64,000 nucleotides of DNA. Origin: Stenotrophomonas maltophilia (GTDB lineage: Bacteria; Pseudomonadota; Gammaproteobacteria; Xanthomonadales; Xanthomonadaceae). Both the position numbers and the translations under genes were made by a program. A model generated the notes under the pieces. That model saw nothing but the letters and a program-made list of their open reading frames with translations. It was not told the origin of the DNA and searched no databases. The DNA is taken from the NCBI RefSeq assembly GCF_023518235.1, contig NZ_CP090423.1:372001-436000 (forward strand). Reading direction: 5' to 3'. The stretch's first letter is position 1, and every line of letters starts with the position of its first letter. Of the stretch, positions 34,015-41,391 are shown piece by piece.

Positions 34015-34474
34015 GCTTCGACGTGACGGTCTGGGCAATAGCCTTCAGTTCGATCACAAGAGCAGTTCCGTTTGCCTGTGCCAAGTGATCGGCTAGGTAT
34101 CGTCGTTCCTCACCCACGAAGACCATGTATTCCTGAAAAGGTGGCCAGCACATGACCACGGCGTCTGTGGTGGCACTGCCTTCGCTGAAAAGCGCACGCA
34201 TTTCTTCGTTCGAAACGATGGAGTTGGCCTGATCAAAGCTCAGTCCCATGTCCACCAGCTGTTTTGCCAAACGCATGAGGCAGAGGTCTGTGAATCCAAA
34301 GCGCTTCCAAGAGGCGCGAACCGCACTCTGGTCTGGGGCAGGCGAATCCTTCGAAACCAATGGGGGCATCAGTCCACTTTTACCCAGCAGTCCTCGCTTT
34401 AGGTAGCTCCGAAGTCCCTCATATCCAATGCCTATGATTGCCGCTGCGCGCGACGTGGTGACTGTTGTCTGCAT
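33977..34474 (-). CDS. MerR-like transcriptional regulator
   Basis: About 165 residues from ATG 34474. The N-terminal 35 residues (TSRAAAIIGIGYEGLRSYLKRGLLG) look like a MerR-type winged helix, with the ligand or oligomerisation part in the C-terminal region (YMVFVGEERRYLADHLAQ). Three ACCGATT-type sites lie in the 80 bases upstream, which suggests autoregulation. It is divergent from the gene at 34739. Confidence 0.6.
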   Translation of the reverse strand: MQTTVTTSRAAAIIGIGYEGLRSYLKRGLLGKSGLMPPLVSKDSPAPDQSAVRASWKRFGFTDLCLMRLAKQLVDMGLSFDQANSIVSNEEMRALFSEGSATTDAVVMCWPPFQEYMVFVGEERRYLADHLAQANGTALVIELKAIAQTVTSKLKEIRNEGVSAL

Positions 34475-34503
34475 GGCCTCATCTCGGAAAATGGTCTTAA
34501 CGG

Positions 34504-34551
34504 GACCGATTTTGAGGTTTGTAAAAATCGGTGTCAATAGGACCGATTATT
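34504..34551. promoter_or_regulatory. Cluster of three ACCGATT/AATCGGT sites
   Basis: GACCGATTTT (34504-34513), AAAAATCGGTG (34523-34533, inverted) and GACCGATTATT (34541-34551) are spaced by 19 and 18 bases centre to centre. They lie between divergent genes, just upstream of the MerR-like start. They are probable binding sites for that regulator (inference). Confidence 0.5.
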
Positions 34552-34738
34552 GCGCTGTTGGCCGTTGACACCCAAGGACGTCGCAGAATTCGCCGCTTCA
34601 GCGCCGCCATGAGAGCTAGCTGCGGCGTGGAGACGTGGCTTCCGCTTTAAGCAGCGGCCCTAACGCGATGGGATGCTCAAGCTACCCGTGCCTCCGGCCG
34701 ATTGGTATAACGATCCACCACCCAAGGAAAGGACGGTC

Positions 34739-35236
34739 ATGAGCGAAGAAGCAAGCACAACACCGCTTGAGGAAATGAGCTGGGAGGAAAAGCTTGAGGA
34801 ACTTTTTCGAAACGGGGTGCAGTTGTCGCGGCTTGGGCTGAACCTTAGGTCGGACGACGTTCAGCGCTATGGGCACGTGTGGGTGGAGGCAACCGAGATT
34901 GCACTTCTTTCCGATAACTTCATTCGCGCCATGGTGACTGCACTGGAGGGCAGACGAGATGCTCCAGAGCTCGCTAGGGCGCTTTATGCAGAGGTAGACG
35001 CTGTTATCGCGTTGCAGCGCCATGCTCTCAGAGCTGTTGGCTCCTCTCCGCCTAGCGAGACTAACCGCAGGAAAGAATGGATTCGCCGGTGGATTGGGCC
35101 AGGGAAGCGAGCGGGCGACGCCACGCACTCAATTTCTGGAAGCTTCCGTGAGGCTTTGGGTGACCTGTTGCCAGATTGGGCAAAGGGCACTCTGAAGGTC
35201 GGCGAGGAACTCTGGGAAATCTACGGTAAGAAGTAA
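34739..35236 (+). CDS. Unknown 165-residue protein
   Basis: From ATG 34739, with AAAGGA about 9 bases upstream. It is a helical soluble protein rich in Glu/Arg (PLEEMSWEEKLEELFRNGVQLSRLGLNL, ALEGRRDAPELARALYAEVDAVIALQRHALRAV) without a known motif. It stands divergent from the MerR-like gene and may be its target. Confidence 0.6.
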   Translation: MSEEASTTPLEEMSWEEKLEELFRNGVQLSRLGLNLRSDDVQRYGHVWVEATEIALLSDNFIRAMVTALEGRRDAPELARALYAEVDAVIALQRHALRAVGSSPPSETNRRKEWIRRWIGPGKRAGDATHSISGSFREALGDLLPDWAKGTLKVGEELWEIYGKK

Positions 35237-35282
35237 AGGGCAGTCGTCCAACAGCCCTGATCGACCCCTGGCGGGGACAGGA

Positions 35283-35642
35283 CTACGACTTGGTTTCCCG
35301 TTCCGAAAGCTCTAAAGATTCCGCGTAGGTTCTCACCCGCGCCAGCAATTCACGCTGGCGTTCGGGTGGGAGCCGGGAGACCACCAAGATCACTTCCGCC
35401 AGCACGTCGGACGCGGCGTGGAAATAGGCCACTGGCAGTCCCAGTTCTTCGGCCAAGCGTTCCATGGTTGCTTCGTCGGGCATGCGCTCCCCTCTCTCAT
35501 AGCGAGAAATGCGCGGTGCCGCAGAGTTCTGGTCTTCCAATCCCAAAACCGCCCCGAGATCCGCCTGGCTCAGCCCTCGGGCCAGGCGAGCCTCACGGAG
35601 GCGGCGGCCGTAGGTAGTGGACACAGGAAGCGGGGCTGGCAT
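35283..35642 (-). CDS. XRE-family helix-turn-helix regulator
   Basis: About 119 residues from ATG 35642. TYGRRLREARLARGLSQADLGAVLGLEDQNSAAPRISRYERGERMPDEATMERLAEELGLPVAYFHAASD is a full Cro/CI-type helix-turn-helix domain. A C-terminal helix (SRLPPERQRELLARVRTYAESLELSE) follows. A perfect palindrome lies 60 bases upstream in the gap to the divergent exported-protein operon, which it probably controls along with itself. Confidence 0.85.
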   Translation of the reverse strand: MPAPLPVSTTYGRRLREARLARGLSQADLGAVLGLEDQNSAAPRISRYERGERMPDEATMERLAEELGLPVAYFHAASDVLAEVILVVSRLPPERQRELLARVRTYAESLELSERETKS

Positions 35643-35701
35643 CGGTCGAAGCTGAACGCATGGATCGGCCCGCCAGTGTGATGCTTCCAAGCATCGCTTG
35701 C

Positions 35702-35720
35702 ATTTGCCAAAATGGCAAAT
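35702..35720. promoter_or_regulatory. Perfect palindrome ATTTGCC-AAAAT-GGCAAAT, likely XRE operator
   Basis: A 19-bp exact inverted repeat with 7-bp arms between the divergent XRE gene (start 35642) and the exported-protein gene (start 35750). Its position, 30 bases before the latter start, fits repression of that promoter. No second copy of the full palindrome was seen, though the palindrome at 14378-14396 has a related core. Confidence 0.6.
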
Positions 35721-35749
35721 AGGAACGTGCATCCGACAGGGGTAGGAGC

Positions 35750-36610
35750 ATGAAGAAGATGCTGTGCGTAGCGGGGGCTGTTGCAATCTTTTGGTGCACC
35801 GCTGAGCAGGCCCGGGCCGAATCGGATCTGCTTCGCCAGATCGGCCGAGCCATCCAAGGCACGCCCAAGGTGGTCAGTGATAGGGCAAGGAGCCCTTACG
35901 TCGAGCCGACCGGGACCTACTGGGACCTGGATCAGGACGTCTTGGAAGGGGCTCAGCACCTGCGGGCCGGGGTGACGGCTGTGGGTGGTGGCGGCGTGGA
36001 CACTTGCGACATGCAGCTGCTCGCCATGGCCCATTCGTCCTATCGCATCGACGCCGACAAGCGCCAATGGTGCCTGAGGCAATGGTGGCTGATGGACACG
36101 AAGGCCCAGGGCGCCAACGGCATCTCAGGCGATGATCCGGCTGCCATCGAGCGCCGTTATGGCCCGGCTTTCGACGCGCGCCTGCAGCGCTTCAAGGCCA
36201 TCCGACGGTTTGCCGTTCGTCCCACGTTCCAAGCCCTGGGCGATGTCGCCTATCGGGCCGACCGTGGCGTGCTGGAAGGATTCATCCCGATGTCTCAGGT
36301 GTCCGCGGCGGGACAAAGCGTCACCGGCAAGGGCTTTGTGCCGTGGGTTCACCGCACCTCCACGGGGGTGTCCAGCCCACCCAACGCCGGCCGCTTCCAC
36401 CTGCTCATCCGAGTGGGCGCCCAAGAGGCCGCCAACTTGGCGCGACAAGGTCGCAGCTACCGAGACGATCTGGTGGTGTTCTCCGTCAACCGGGTCTGGG
36501 TGGAGGGCACGGTGCCGAAGATGGACGTGACGATAGAGAGGGTTCGGCTCGGATACCGCGACGAAACCATCGACGTTGATTTAACCCATACGCAAGGAGC
36601 ACCGGCATGA
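35750..36610 (+). CDS. Exported protein of unknown function, 286 residues
   Basis: A classical signal peptide (MKKMLCVAGAVAIFWCTAEQARA, cleavage before ESD) directs it to the periplasm. The mature part has several conserved-looking aromatic and Cys residues (CDMQLLAMAHSSYR, WCLRQWWLMD) and no known domain. It overlaps the lipoprotein gene that follows in ATGA. A role in the cell envelope or transfer apparatus is possible but unproven. Confidence 0.75.
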   Translation: MKKMLCVAGAVAIFWCTAEQARAESDLLRQIGRAIQGTPKVVSDRARSPYVEPTGTYWDLDQDVLEGAQHLRAGVTAVGGGGVDTCDMQLLAMAHSSYRIDADKRQWCLRQWWLMDTKAQGANGISGDDPAAIERRYGPAFDARLQRFKAIRRFAVRPTFQALGDVAYRADRGVLEGFIPMSQVSAAGQSVTGKGFVPWVHRTSTGVSSPPNAGRFHLLIRVGAQEAANLARQGRSYRDDLVVFSVNRVWVEGTVPKMDVTIERVRLGYRDETIDVDLTHTQGAPA

Positions 36611-36969
36611 AAGCAACCCACGTTTCCCTCGCCCTGATCACCGCAGGCTTGGCCGCCTGCAGCAGCAAGGCGGATTTGCCCACCATCGAACAAGTCGCCC
36701 ACGCTTACGAGGCGCATGCCAACGCCAACCTTTCCAGCGAAATGGGCCAACGAATCGAGGTTTGGGGTTGGAAAGACCTCACCGCGGATTGCACCTCCAG
36801 TGGTCCCCAGCGGGCCACGTGCGTGACCGGTGGAACGCTGGACGTGGTCGGGTTCCAGGGCGGGCAGCAGTTGAAGCCCGATCCCGTTCCCGTGCCGTCG
36901 GCTTACGACTTCATCTTTGAGAAGCAACCCACAGGCTGGGTGCCGGTCGGAGCCCAGAAGAAGGGCTGA
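36607..36969 (+). CDS. Lipoprotein of unknown function
   Basis: 120 residues with a lipoprotein signal: hydrophobic HVSLALITAGLAAC with lipobox L-A-A-C, so Cys would be lipidated after cleavage. The mature part is small (SSKADLPTIEQVAHAYEAHANANL...). It starts in an ATGA overlap with the preceding exported protein, so the two are translated together and may work together. Confidence 0.75.
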   Translation: MKATHVSLALITAGLAACSSKADLPTIEQVAHAYEAHANANLSSEMGQRIEVWGWKDLTADCTSSGPQRATCVTGGTLDVVGFQGGQQLKPDPVPVPSAYDFIFEKQPTGWVPVGAQKKG

Positions 36970-37028
36970 CCTTGCCAAGGCGCGGAATCGCGCTATGCAT
37001 TGAGGGAACACCACTTCAAGGAGGTCCC

Positions 37029-37511
37029 ATGTCTTACAACGCTCACCACACCCCCGGCGGTCACATGCAGTGGGGCTTGCTGGCACCGGGCACCGTCATC
37101 CTCGGTGGTGCAGGCCTGCTGTTTCTTGCCGGAGCCCAAGAGATCGGCGAGAACATGGGCTACGGCTGGGAGGCCGGCCTGGCGGCCGCTGGTGGGGCAG
37201 CCGTGCTGCTCTTGCTGCTCCTGCTCTACGTGTTGAACTGGCGCGCGGCCCGCGTGCGCGCGGCAAGGGCCTGCGGGCTCCCGGTTTCGCCGCGCAAAGG
37301 TGGCTTTGGAAAGGGCGCCCTGGTGGGCTTGCTCTTCGTCGTTGCCCTGCAGCTGGTCAGCGTTGCCGTGGGCCTGCTCTACCCGGGCCTGGAAGAGGGC
37401 GAGCGAAACTTCTTCACCTCCGTGCCCCCGATGGCTCTGACGGCGCTCATGCCCGTGGCGCTGATCGTGGGTGGCATCGCAGGCAAGCTCTGGCGCTCCA
37501 CCAGCCTGTAA
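37029..37511 (+). CDS. Polytopic membrane protein, 160 residues
   Basis: Four hydrophobic segments are visible: LLAPGTVILGGAGLLFLAG, GLAAAGGAAVLLLLLLLYVL, GALVGLLFVVALQLVSVAVGLLY and PMALTALMPVALIVGGIAG. A near-perfect AAGGAGG ribosome-binding site precedes ATG 37029. It ends 19 bases before a strong terminator that closes the XRE-controlled operon. No family is recognised. Confidence 0.7.
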   Translation: MSYNAHHTPGGHMQWGLLAPGTVILGGAGLLFLAGAQEIGENMGYGWEAGLAAAGGAAVLLLLLLLYVLNWRAARVRAARACGLPVSPRKGGFGKGALVGLLFVVALQLVSVAVGLLYPGLEEGERNFFTSVPPMALTALMPVALIVGGIAGKLWRSTSL

Positions 37512-37530
37512 GATCAGTCCATGTCCTTTG

Positions 37531-37559
37531 GGGCCCCCGCGAGGGGGCCTTTTTTTTTT
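37531..37559 (+). terminator. Rho-independent terminator
   Basis: The hairpin GGCCCCC-GCGA-GGGGGCC is followed by ten T residues. It ends the 35750-37511 operon and separates it from the first repeated element. Confidence 0.85.
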
Positions 37560-37580
37560 CAAAGAACAAAGCCCAGAGCC

Positions 37581-37759
37581 ACCGCCGGTCGCTTCGCGCC
37601 GGCTTCTGTAAAAGCGGTGGTGGGAAAAGAGCAGATGACGCCTTCGGCGCGAGAAGTGATGTTAGGAATAACTGCGGCCTTAGCTCCGCAGTTTTTGCTT
37701 TTAGTCAAGATTTTGTCCACCGAAACCGTGGACAAATTTTTATGGTGATCTACCTTGGA
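37581..37759 (+). repeat. Repeated intergenic control element, copy 1
   Basis: A structured element of about 179 bp, found again at 38293 and 40152. Parts in order: a GC-rich segment with CGCC-TTC-GGCG; the near-invariant run GAAGTGATGTTAGGAATAAC; a hairpin AACTGCGG/CCGCAGTT (37670-37693) with T-run; the box TTTTAGTCA (37699-37707); the inverted repeat TTTGTCCAC/GTGGACAAA (37712-37736); and GATCTACCTTGG near the end. The loop of the last repeat varies between copies while its arms stay paired. It reads like terminator plus promoter plus operator for the gene at 37805. Confidence 0.75.
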
Positions 37760-37804
37760 TACATGGGAAGGCAATCGTGCCAACCGACAAACAAGGATCT
37801 CGCC

Positions 37805-38209
37805 ATGAACCACGCGATGCTCATCACAAACGACACCATCACCATCAAGGAAGCTCACGAAGCTGCGCATGCCGCTGCCAGCACTTTGTTTGACCAGTTG
37901 TCTGGGTATACCTTTTCGACCGGCGCGGCGGGCTATCTCTATCCCGCGTTCCAGCCTTCCGTTGAAGACGCGCTGCTGGCTTTCCTGCTGAACCGCAATT
38001 CGGCAGAGCTGGGATGCGAAGACGACGAGCTGTTGGCTGACCAAACCGTCTCCGTCAACGTGGAGCGCCAAGAGGACGGGCAGCTCCTTTATGAGGTGGT
38101 GTTCGACATGGAAGGGTCGGATTACGGCACCAATTGCAAGGTCAAGGACCTGGCGACGCTGGACGAATGGTTCGATGAAGAATGGATCGGCGTGGAGTGC
38201 GCGGAGTAA
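37805..38209 (+). CDS. Unknown acidic protein, single gene behind repeat copy 1
   Basis: 134 residues from ATG 37805, with AAGGA 8 bases upstream. It is acidic (VEDALLAFLLNRNSAELGCEDDELLADQ, DMEGSDYGTNCKVKDLATLDEWFDEEW) with mixed strands and helices and no known motif. It has its own control element upstream and terminator downstream, so it is a self-contained cassette. Confidence 0.75.
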   Translation: MNHAMLITNDTITIKEAHEAAHAAASTLFDQLSGYTFSTGAAGYLYPAFQPSVEDALLAFLLNRNSAELGCEDDELLADQTVSVNVERQEDGQLLYEVVFDMEGSDYGTNCKVKDLATLDEWFDEEWIGVECAE

Positions 38210-38257
38210 GGCGTGCTGACAAAAACTGATCGCGTAAGAACAATTCATGTCCTTTGA

Positions 38258-38279
38258 GGCCCCGCGAGGGGCCTTTTTT
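38258..38279 (+). terminator. Rho-independent terminator
   Basis: The hairpin GGCCCC-GCGA-GGGGCC is followed by six T residues. It has nearly the same sequence, including flanking ATGTCCTTTG, as the terminator at 37531, so the terminator seems to be duplicated together with the control element. Confidence 0.85.
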
Positions 38280-38292
38280 GTGCAAAAAACCA

Positions 38293-38469
38293 ACCGCCGG
38301 TCGCTTCGCGCAGGTTTCTGGAAAGCGGCGATGGAAGAAGCGCGGATGACGCCTTCGGCGCGAGAAGTGATGTTAGGAATAACTGCGGCCTTAGTTCCGC
38401 AGTTTTTGCTTTTAGTCAAAGTTTTGTCCACTCAAGCAGTGGACAAAATCATGGGGCGATCTACCTTGA
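38293..38469 (+). repeat. Repeated intergenic control element, copy 2
   Basis: The same 177-bp arrangement as copy 1. The box TTTTAGTCA is at 38410-38418. The inverted repeat here has longer arms, TTTTGTCCACT/AGTGGACAAAA, with loop CAAGC; compared with copy 1 both arms changed together, so pairing is preserved. It precedes the gene at 38519. Confidence 0.75.
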
Positions 38470-38518
38470 GTTTGTGGATAGGCAATCGCGCCTTCCGGGA
38501 ACCATCAAGGAAATCGAC

Positions 38519-39016
38519 ATGAAAATTCATCACCTCGTCAGCGACGGCAACCAAGCGGTCGCCATCACGCAATCGGCTTCGAGTGGCGGTGGCTACGCGC
38601 ACCCGGTGAAGCTCTCCGCCATTCGCTTCAACGTGAAAGACGCCGAAGCGGTGCTCCAAGAACTCAACAAGTCTGGCCATCGTCATGAGAAGACGTTCGA
38701 AGTGATCGAGCGTTGGGACGCCGATGCTCGCAACCAAGGACCAAAGTCGAAGTTCGGTCGAACCCTTGCCGCCCTTGTGGATGAAGCGGGGGATCACCTG
38801 GAGGGGCAGGTGATCTACGAAGCCAAAGGCATGGAAGAGGGCACCGTGCGTGCGATCAACGCCGCAGCGAAGCAAGCCAGGCTTTCGCAGGTCCTTCCTG
38901 CTGCAGGCGGCCCGAGCATGGTCATCGGTGGGCAGGTCTGGAACCCACGGCAAGAGGCGCACAGCGAAGCTCCGGCGGCTGTCCTGGAAGCTCCTCGTCA
39001 GCGCGTGCGTCTGTAA
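38519..39016 (+). CDS. Unknown 165-residue protein behind repeat copy 2
   Basis: From ATG 38519, with AAGGAAA upstream. The first 60 residues look like a small strand-rich domain (HHLVSDGNQAVAITQSASSGGGYAHPVKLSAIRFN). A helical part (VLQELNKSGHRHEKTFEVIERW) and an Ala/Pro-rich tail follow. No family is known to me. It is the first gene of a short operon with the genes at 39055, 39290 and 39642. Confidence 0.75.
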   Translation: MKIHHLVSDGNQAVAITQSASSGGGYAHPVKLSAIRFNVKDAEAVLQELNKSGHRHEKTFEVIERWDADARNQGPKSKFGRTLAALVDEAGDHLEGQVIYEAKGMEEGTVRAINAAAKQARLSQVLPAAGGPSMVIGGQVWNPRQEAHSEAPAAVLEAPRQRVRL

Positions 39017-39054
39017 CCGCCGATCACCCACCAGCAAAAATCAGGAGATTCGAC

Positions 39055-39276
39055 ATGAACGTTCAAATTGCGGAAGCCATGAACAAAGCCAAAGACGACG
39101 CGGACCGCTACGGAATCCTTGCAGGGTTCGCCTCCTGCAACCGGGCCCTGCTTGAGAAGGGGGCCGCGCAAGAACTGGTGGACGCCCTGTATTTCGCCGG
39201 CGCTGCGATCAACCGTTGGCGTGCCATCGCGGTGGTCCGAGAGGCGGCCGCCAAGCCGTTGGACGCGGCGTCCTAA
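39055..39276 (+). CDS. Small helical protein, 73 residues
   Basis: An all-helical small protein (MNVQIAEAMNKAKDDADRYGILAGFASCNRALLEK..ELVDALYFAGAAINRW) with an AGGAGA ribosome-binding site. It is the second gene in the operon behind repeat copy 2. The function is unknown. Confidence 0.7.
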   Translation: MNVQIAEAMNKAKDDADRYGILAGFASCNRALLEKGAAQELVDALYFAGAAINRWRAIAVVREAAAKPLDAAS

Positions 39277-39289
39277 GCCGGAGCGCGAC

Positions 39290-39649
39290 GTGCTTCAACC
39301 TGTCCCTTCCCCAAAACTTGTCACCCTTCCGTCCTCCCGGGGCTACTCCCGTGATTTGGAGCGCTTGCAGGCGGCCGCCGCGCGCGCGCAGGTCACCCGA
39401 AACGAAGCCGTGCGCCAAGTGCTCGCCATGTATGCCGCCCACCCTTACGCACTGAGCAAGCGTCGGCTGGGTGGGGAGAGGGACGTGCGCCTGGCCTACC
39501 TTCCGCTGCAGCGCAGCGTCTTGGAGGCGGTGGAGCAGGGCGCGGTGAACGCGGGGATTTCCACCGCAGAAGCGGTGCGCCAGATCATCCGAGACTACGT
39601 CCAAGGAGATCTCCTCGGGAACCAGGTTCGGGGCAGCCGCCATGGCTGA
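39290..39649 (+). CDS. Tandem ribbon-helix-helix-like protein (relative of 15826)
   Basis: 119 residues from GTG 39290 (GGAG upstream). Two units, each with a helix pair ending in EAVRQ: RDLERLQAAAARAQVTRNEAVRQVL, then RRLGGERDVRLAYL, then QRSVLEAVEQGAVNAGISTAEAVRQII. The layout and the R-D-D/R-L linker match the 15826-16140 protein. Both are immediately linked to ankyrin or unknown small genes. A DNA-binding role is likely. Confidence 0.65.
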   Translation: MLQPVPSPKLVTLPSSRGYSRDLERLQAAAARAQVTRNEAVRQVLAMYAAHPYALSKRRLGGERDVRLAYLPLQRSVLEAVEQGAVNAGISTAEAVRQIIRDYVQGDLLGNQVRGSRHG

Positions 39650-40130
39650 CCACCGCCCACCACTGCCAGGAACTCCGAGCGCCGAGCTGATTCACGCGTG
39701 CGTCGAAGGAAGCCTTTTCGGCGTTCTACAGGCGCTGCGGCAGGGCGCCAACCCCAACGCGTGGCGCCTCAACGAAGGTCCTGCGCTCCATTCCGCACTT
39801 CCCTGGCCCCGCATCGTCGAAGCCCTCCTGCAAGCTGGTGCGCACCCTCAAGAGAGGAACCACTGGTGCGAGCGCCCGCTCGAAAAGCTGGCGGCGGACT
39901 ACCAGTTGAGCGACGACGCCGACGAGCGCAATCGTCTTGAGCAGACGGCTTTGCTGCTGCTGCGGCTGGGTGGCAACCCTCACCGGGGCAGCCCATTTTG
40001 GAACACGCCATCGCTGAAGACGGCGATGCCGCACGTGGTGGCCACGGTGGAAGCCGAACAACGCGCGGTCCACCTGGAGCAGGCATGGGCAGCCCGGGGA
40101 AGTGTCAGTGCAAAGCGGGCAAGGCTGTAG
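39642..40130 (+). CDS. Ankyrin-repeat-like protein
   Basis: 162 residues. Units such as ELIHACVEGSLFGVLQALRQGANPNAWRLNEGPALHSAL and RIVEALLQAGAHPQERNHWCERPLEKLA have the ankyrin pattern, with a third, LLLLRLGGNPHRGS. It overlaps the preceding gene by 8 bases. It is the last gene before repeat copy 3. Confidence 0.75.
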   Translation: MADHRPPLPGTPSAELIHACVEGSLFGVLQALRQGANPNAWRLNEGPALHSALPWPRIVEALLQAGAHPQERNHWCERPLEKLAADYQLSDDADERNRLEQTALLLLRLGGNPHRGSPFWNTPSLKTAMPHVVATVEAEQRAVHLEQAWAARGSVSAKRARL

Positions 40131-40151
40131 AGCCAACGGCGCAACGCCGCC

Positions 40152-40326
40152 ACCGGCCGCTGCGCGCCGGACTCTGTAGAAGCGTCGGTGGAAAAGAGCA
40201 GGTGACGCCTTCGGCGAGAGAAGTGATGTTAGGAATAACTGCGGCCTTAGCTCCGCAGTTTTCACTTTTAGTCAAGATTTTGTCCACTGCAACCGTGGAC
40301 AAATTTCCAGGGCGATCTACCTTGGG
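40152..40326 (+). repeat. Repeated intergenic control element, copy 3
   Basis: The third copy of the element. The box TTTTAGTCA is at 40266-40274, the hairpin AACTGCGG/CCGCAGTT lies just upstream, and the arms TTTGTCCAC/GTGGACAAA have loop TGCAACC. It precedes the small gene at 40372 and the IS-disrupted gene. Confidence 0.75.
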
Positions 40327-40371
40327 ATCAGGAAGAACGCACCGCTCTTTCAACCGACTGGAACCGCCGAC

Positions 40372-40479
40372 ATGACCCTTTCCCTTCTCGCCATTGCCGC
40401 CCCCATCGCCCTTCCATTCAGCGTTTGGTTGGCCCAGCGCCTTGAACGCTGTATCGACCGCGCCCTCTGGGCGCACTGA
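40372..40479 (+). CDS. Small membrane protein, 35 residues
   Basis: A 35-codon frame (MTLSLLAIAAPIALPFSVWLAQRL ending in IDRALWAH) with one hydrophobic segment. It lies directly behind repeat copy 3 and 9 bases before the IS-interrupted gene, the position expected for a first gene in the cassette. Very short, so only moderate support. Confidence 0.5.
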   Translation: MTLSLLAIAAPIALPFSVWLAQRLERCIDRALWAH

Positions 40480-40557
40480 GAGAAATGCCATGACCACGCG
40501 TGCCTCCCGCCATCGCTATGTGGTGGTCCAGTATTTTTGGACACTCCCAAAGGGAGT

Positions 40558-41391
40558 TCAGGCCACCTGCTCTTCACAAAGCGCAGGTGGCACAAGGCCG
40601 TTGGCACTGTGTAGCCGACGGTGGTTGTACCAGTCCACGAACTGCTCGATGTCTGCTGCCGCCTCCTGTCGAGTGGGGTATTTGGAGTAAAGCCATTCCC
40701 CTTTGAGGGTGGCGAAAACCCGTTCCACCACCGCGTTGTCCCAGCAGTTGCCCTTCCGGCTCATGCTCTGGGTGATGCCGTTGTCACGCAGGATTTCGGC
40801 CATGGCATGGCTGGTGTACTGCCGACCTTGATCCGAGTGGAAAAGTAGTCGCCCGTTGGGACGACGCTGTTTCAGCGCCCCGCGCAGGGCTCTGACGGCC
40901 AGCCAGGCATCCCCTTCGTGAGAGTGAGCCCAGCCCACGATCCGGCGGGCAAACAGATCCACCACGATGGCCAGATAGAGCCAGCCTTGCTGGGTCGGGA
41001 TGTAGGTGATATCCCCTGCCCAGACCTGGTTGGGGGCCGCCGGGTTGAATTGGCGTTCCAACACGTTGGGCGCCGTCAGTGCCTGCGGCCCAAGGCTGTG
41101 GTACTTGTGCCGCCGGTGCTGTCGCGCCCTGACACCGGCTCGGCGCATCAGCGTCCGGGCGCGGTAGCGCCCCATGGGTAGGCCGCAGTTGGTCAGCTCC
41201 CTGGCCATCTTGCGAGAGCCACAGCTCCCCCGATGGGACTGATGAATGCGACGAACCAGATCAACCTGGGCCAGCAGCGCCCGGTCAATCCGGGGCTCCC
41301 GGTGCAGCCAGGCGTAGTAGCTGCTACGGGGATAGTCCATCAACTGACACACCAACCGGATCGGAGCGACCTTCCCCAATTCCTGGATCAC
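40558..41391 (-). CDS. IS3-family transposase OrfB (DDE integrase domain)
   Basis: The catalytic part of the transposase: AGDITYI (first Asp), FHSDQGRQYTS (second Asp) and WDNAVVERVFATLK (Glu) form the DDE triad. The N-terminal HTH_21-type segment (DLVRRIHQSHRGSCGSRKMARELTNCG) is present. It has its own GTG start at 41391, but the active enzyme should be the OrfAB fusion made by -1 frameshifting at the A7 run complementary to 41433-41439. It is complete and apparently functional. Confidence 0.92.
   Translation of the reverse strand: MIQELGKVAPIRLVCQLMDYPRSSYYAWLHREPRIDRALLAQVDLVRRIHQSHRGSCGSRKMARELTNCGLPMGRYRARTLMRRAGVRARQHRRHKYHSLGPQALTAPNVLERQFNPAAPNQVWAGDITYIPTQQGWLYLAIVVDLFARRIVGWAHSHEGDAWLAVRALRGALKQRRPNGRLLFHSDQGRQYTSHAMAEILRDNGITQSMSRKGNCWDNAVVERVFATLKGEWLYSKYPTRQEAAADIEQFVDWYNHRRLHSANGLVPPALCEEQVA

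Noticed and set aside
37635..37745. A conserved peptide frame (MTPSAREVMLGITAAL...) in all three copies of the intergenic element
   Set aside because: Conservation is at the nucleotide level and follows hairpins and the TTTTAGTCA box. Copy 3 has GTG instead of ATG, changes include non-synonymous ones, and the three frames end differently.
37070..37804. Long frame joining the membrane protein, terminator, repeat and the 37805 gene
   Set aside because: It runs through a strong terminator and the non-coding repeat; only the part from ATG 37805 has a ribosome-binding site and protein-like content.
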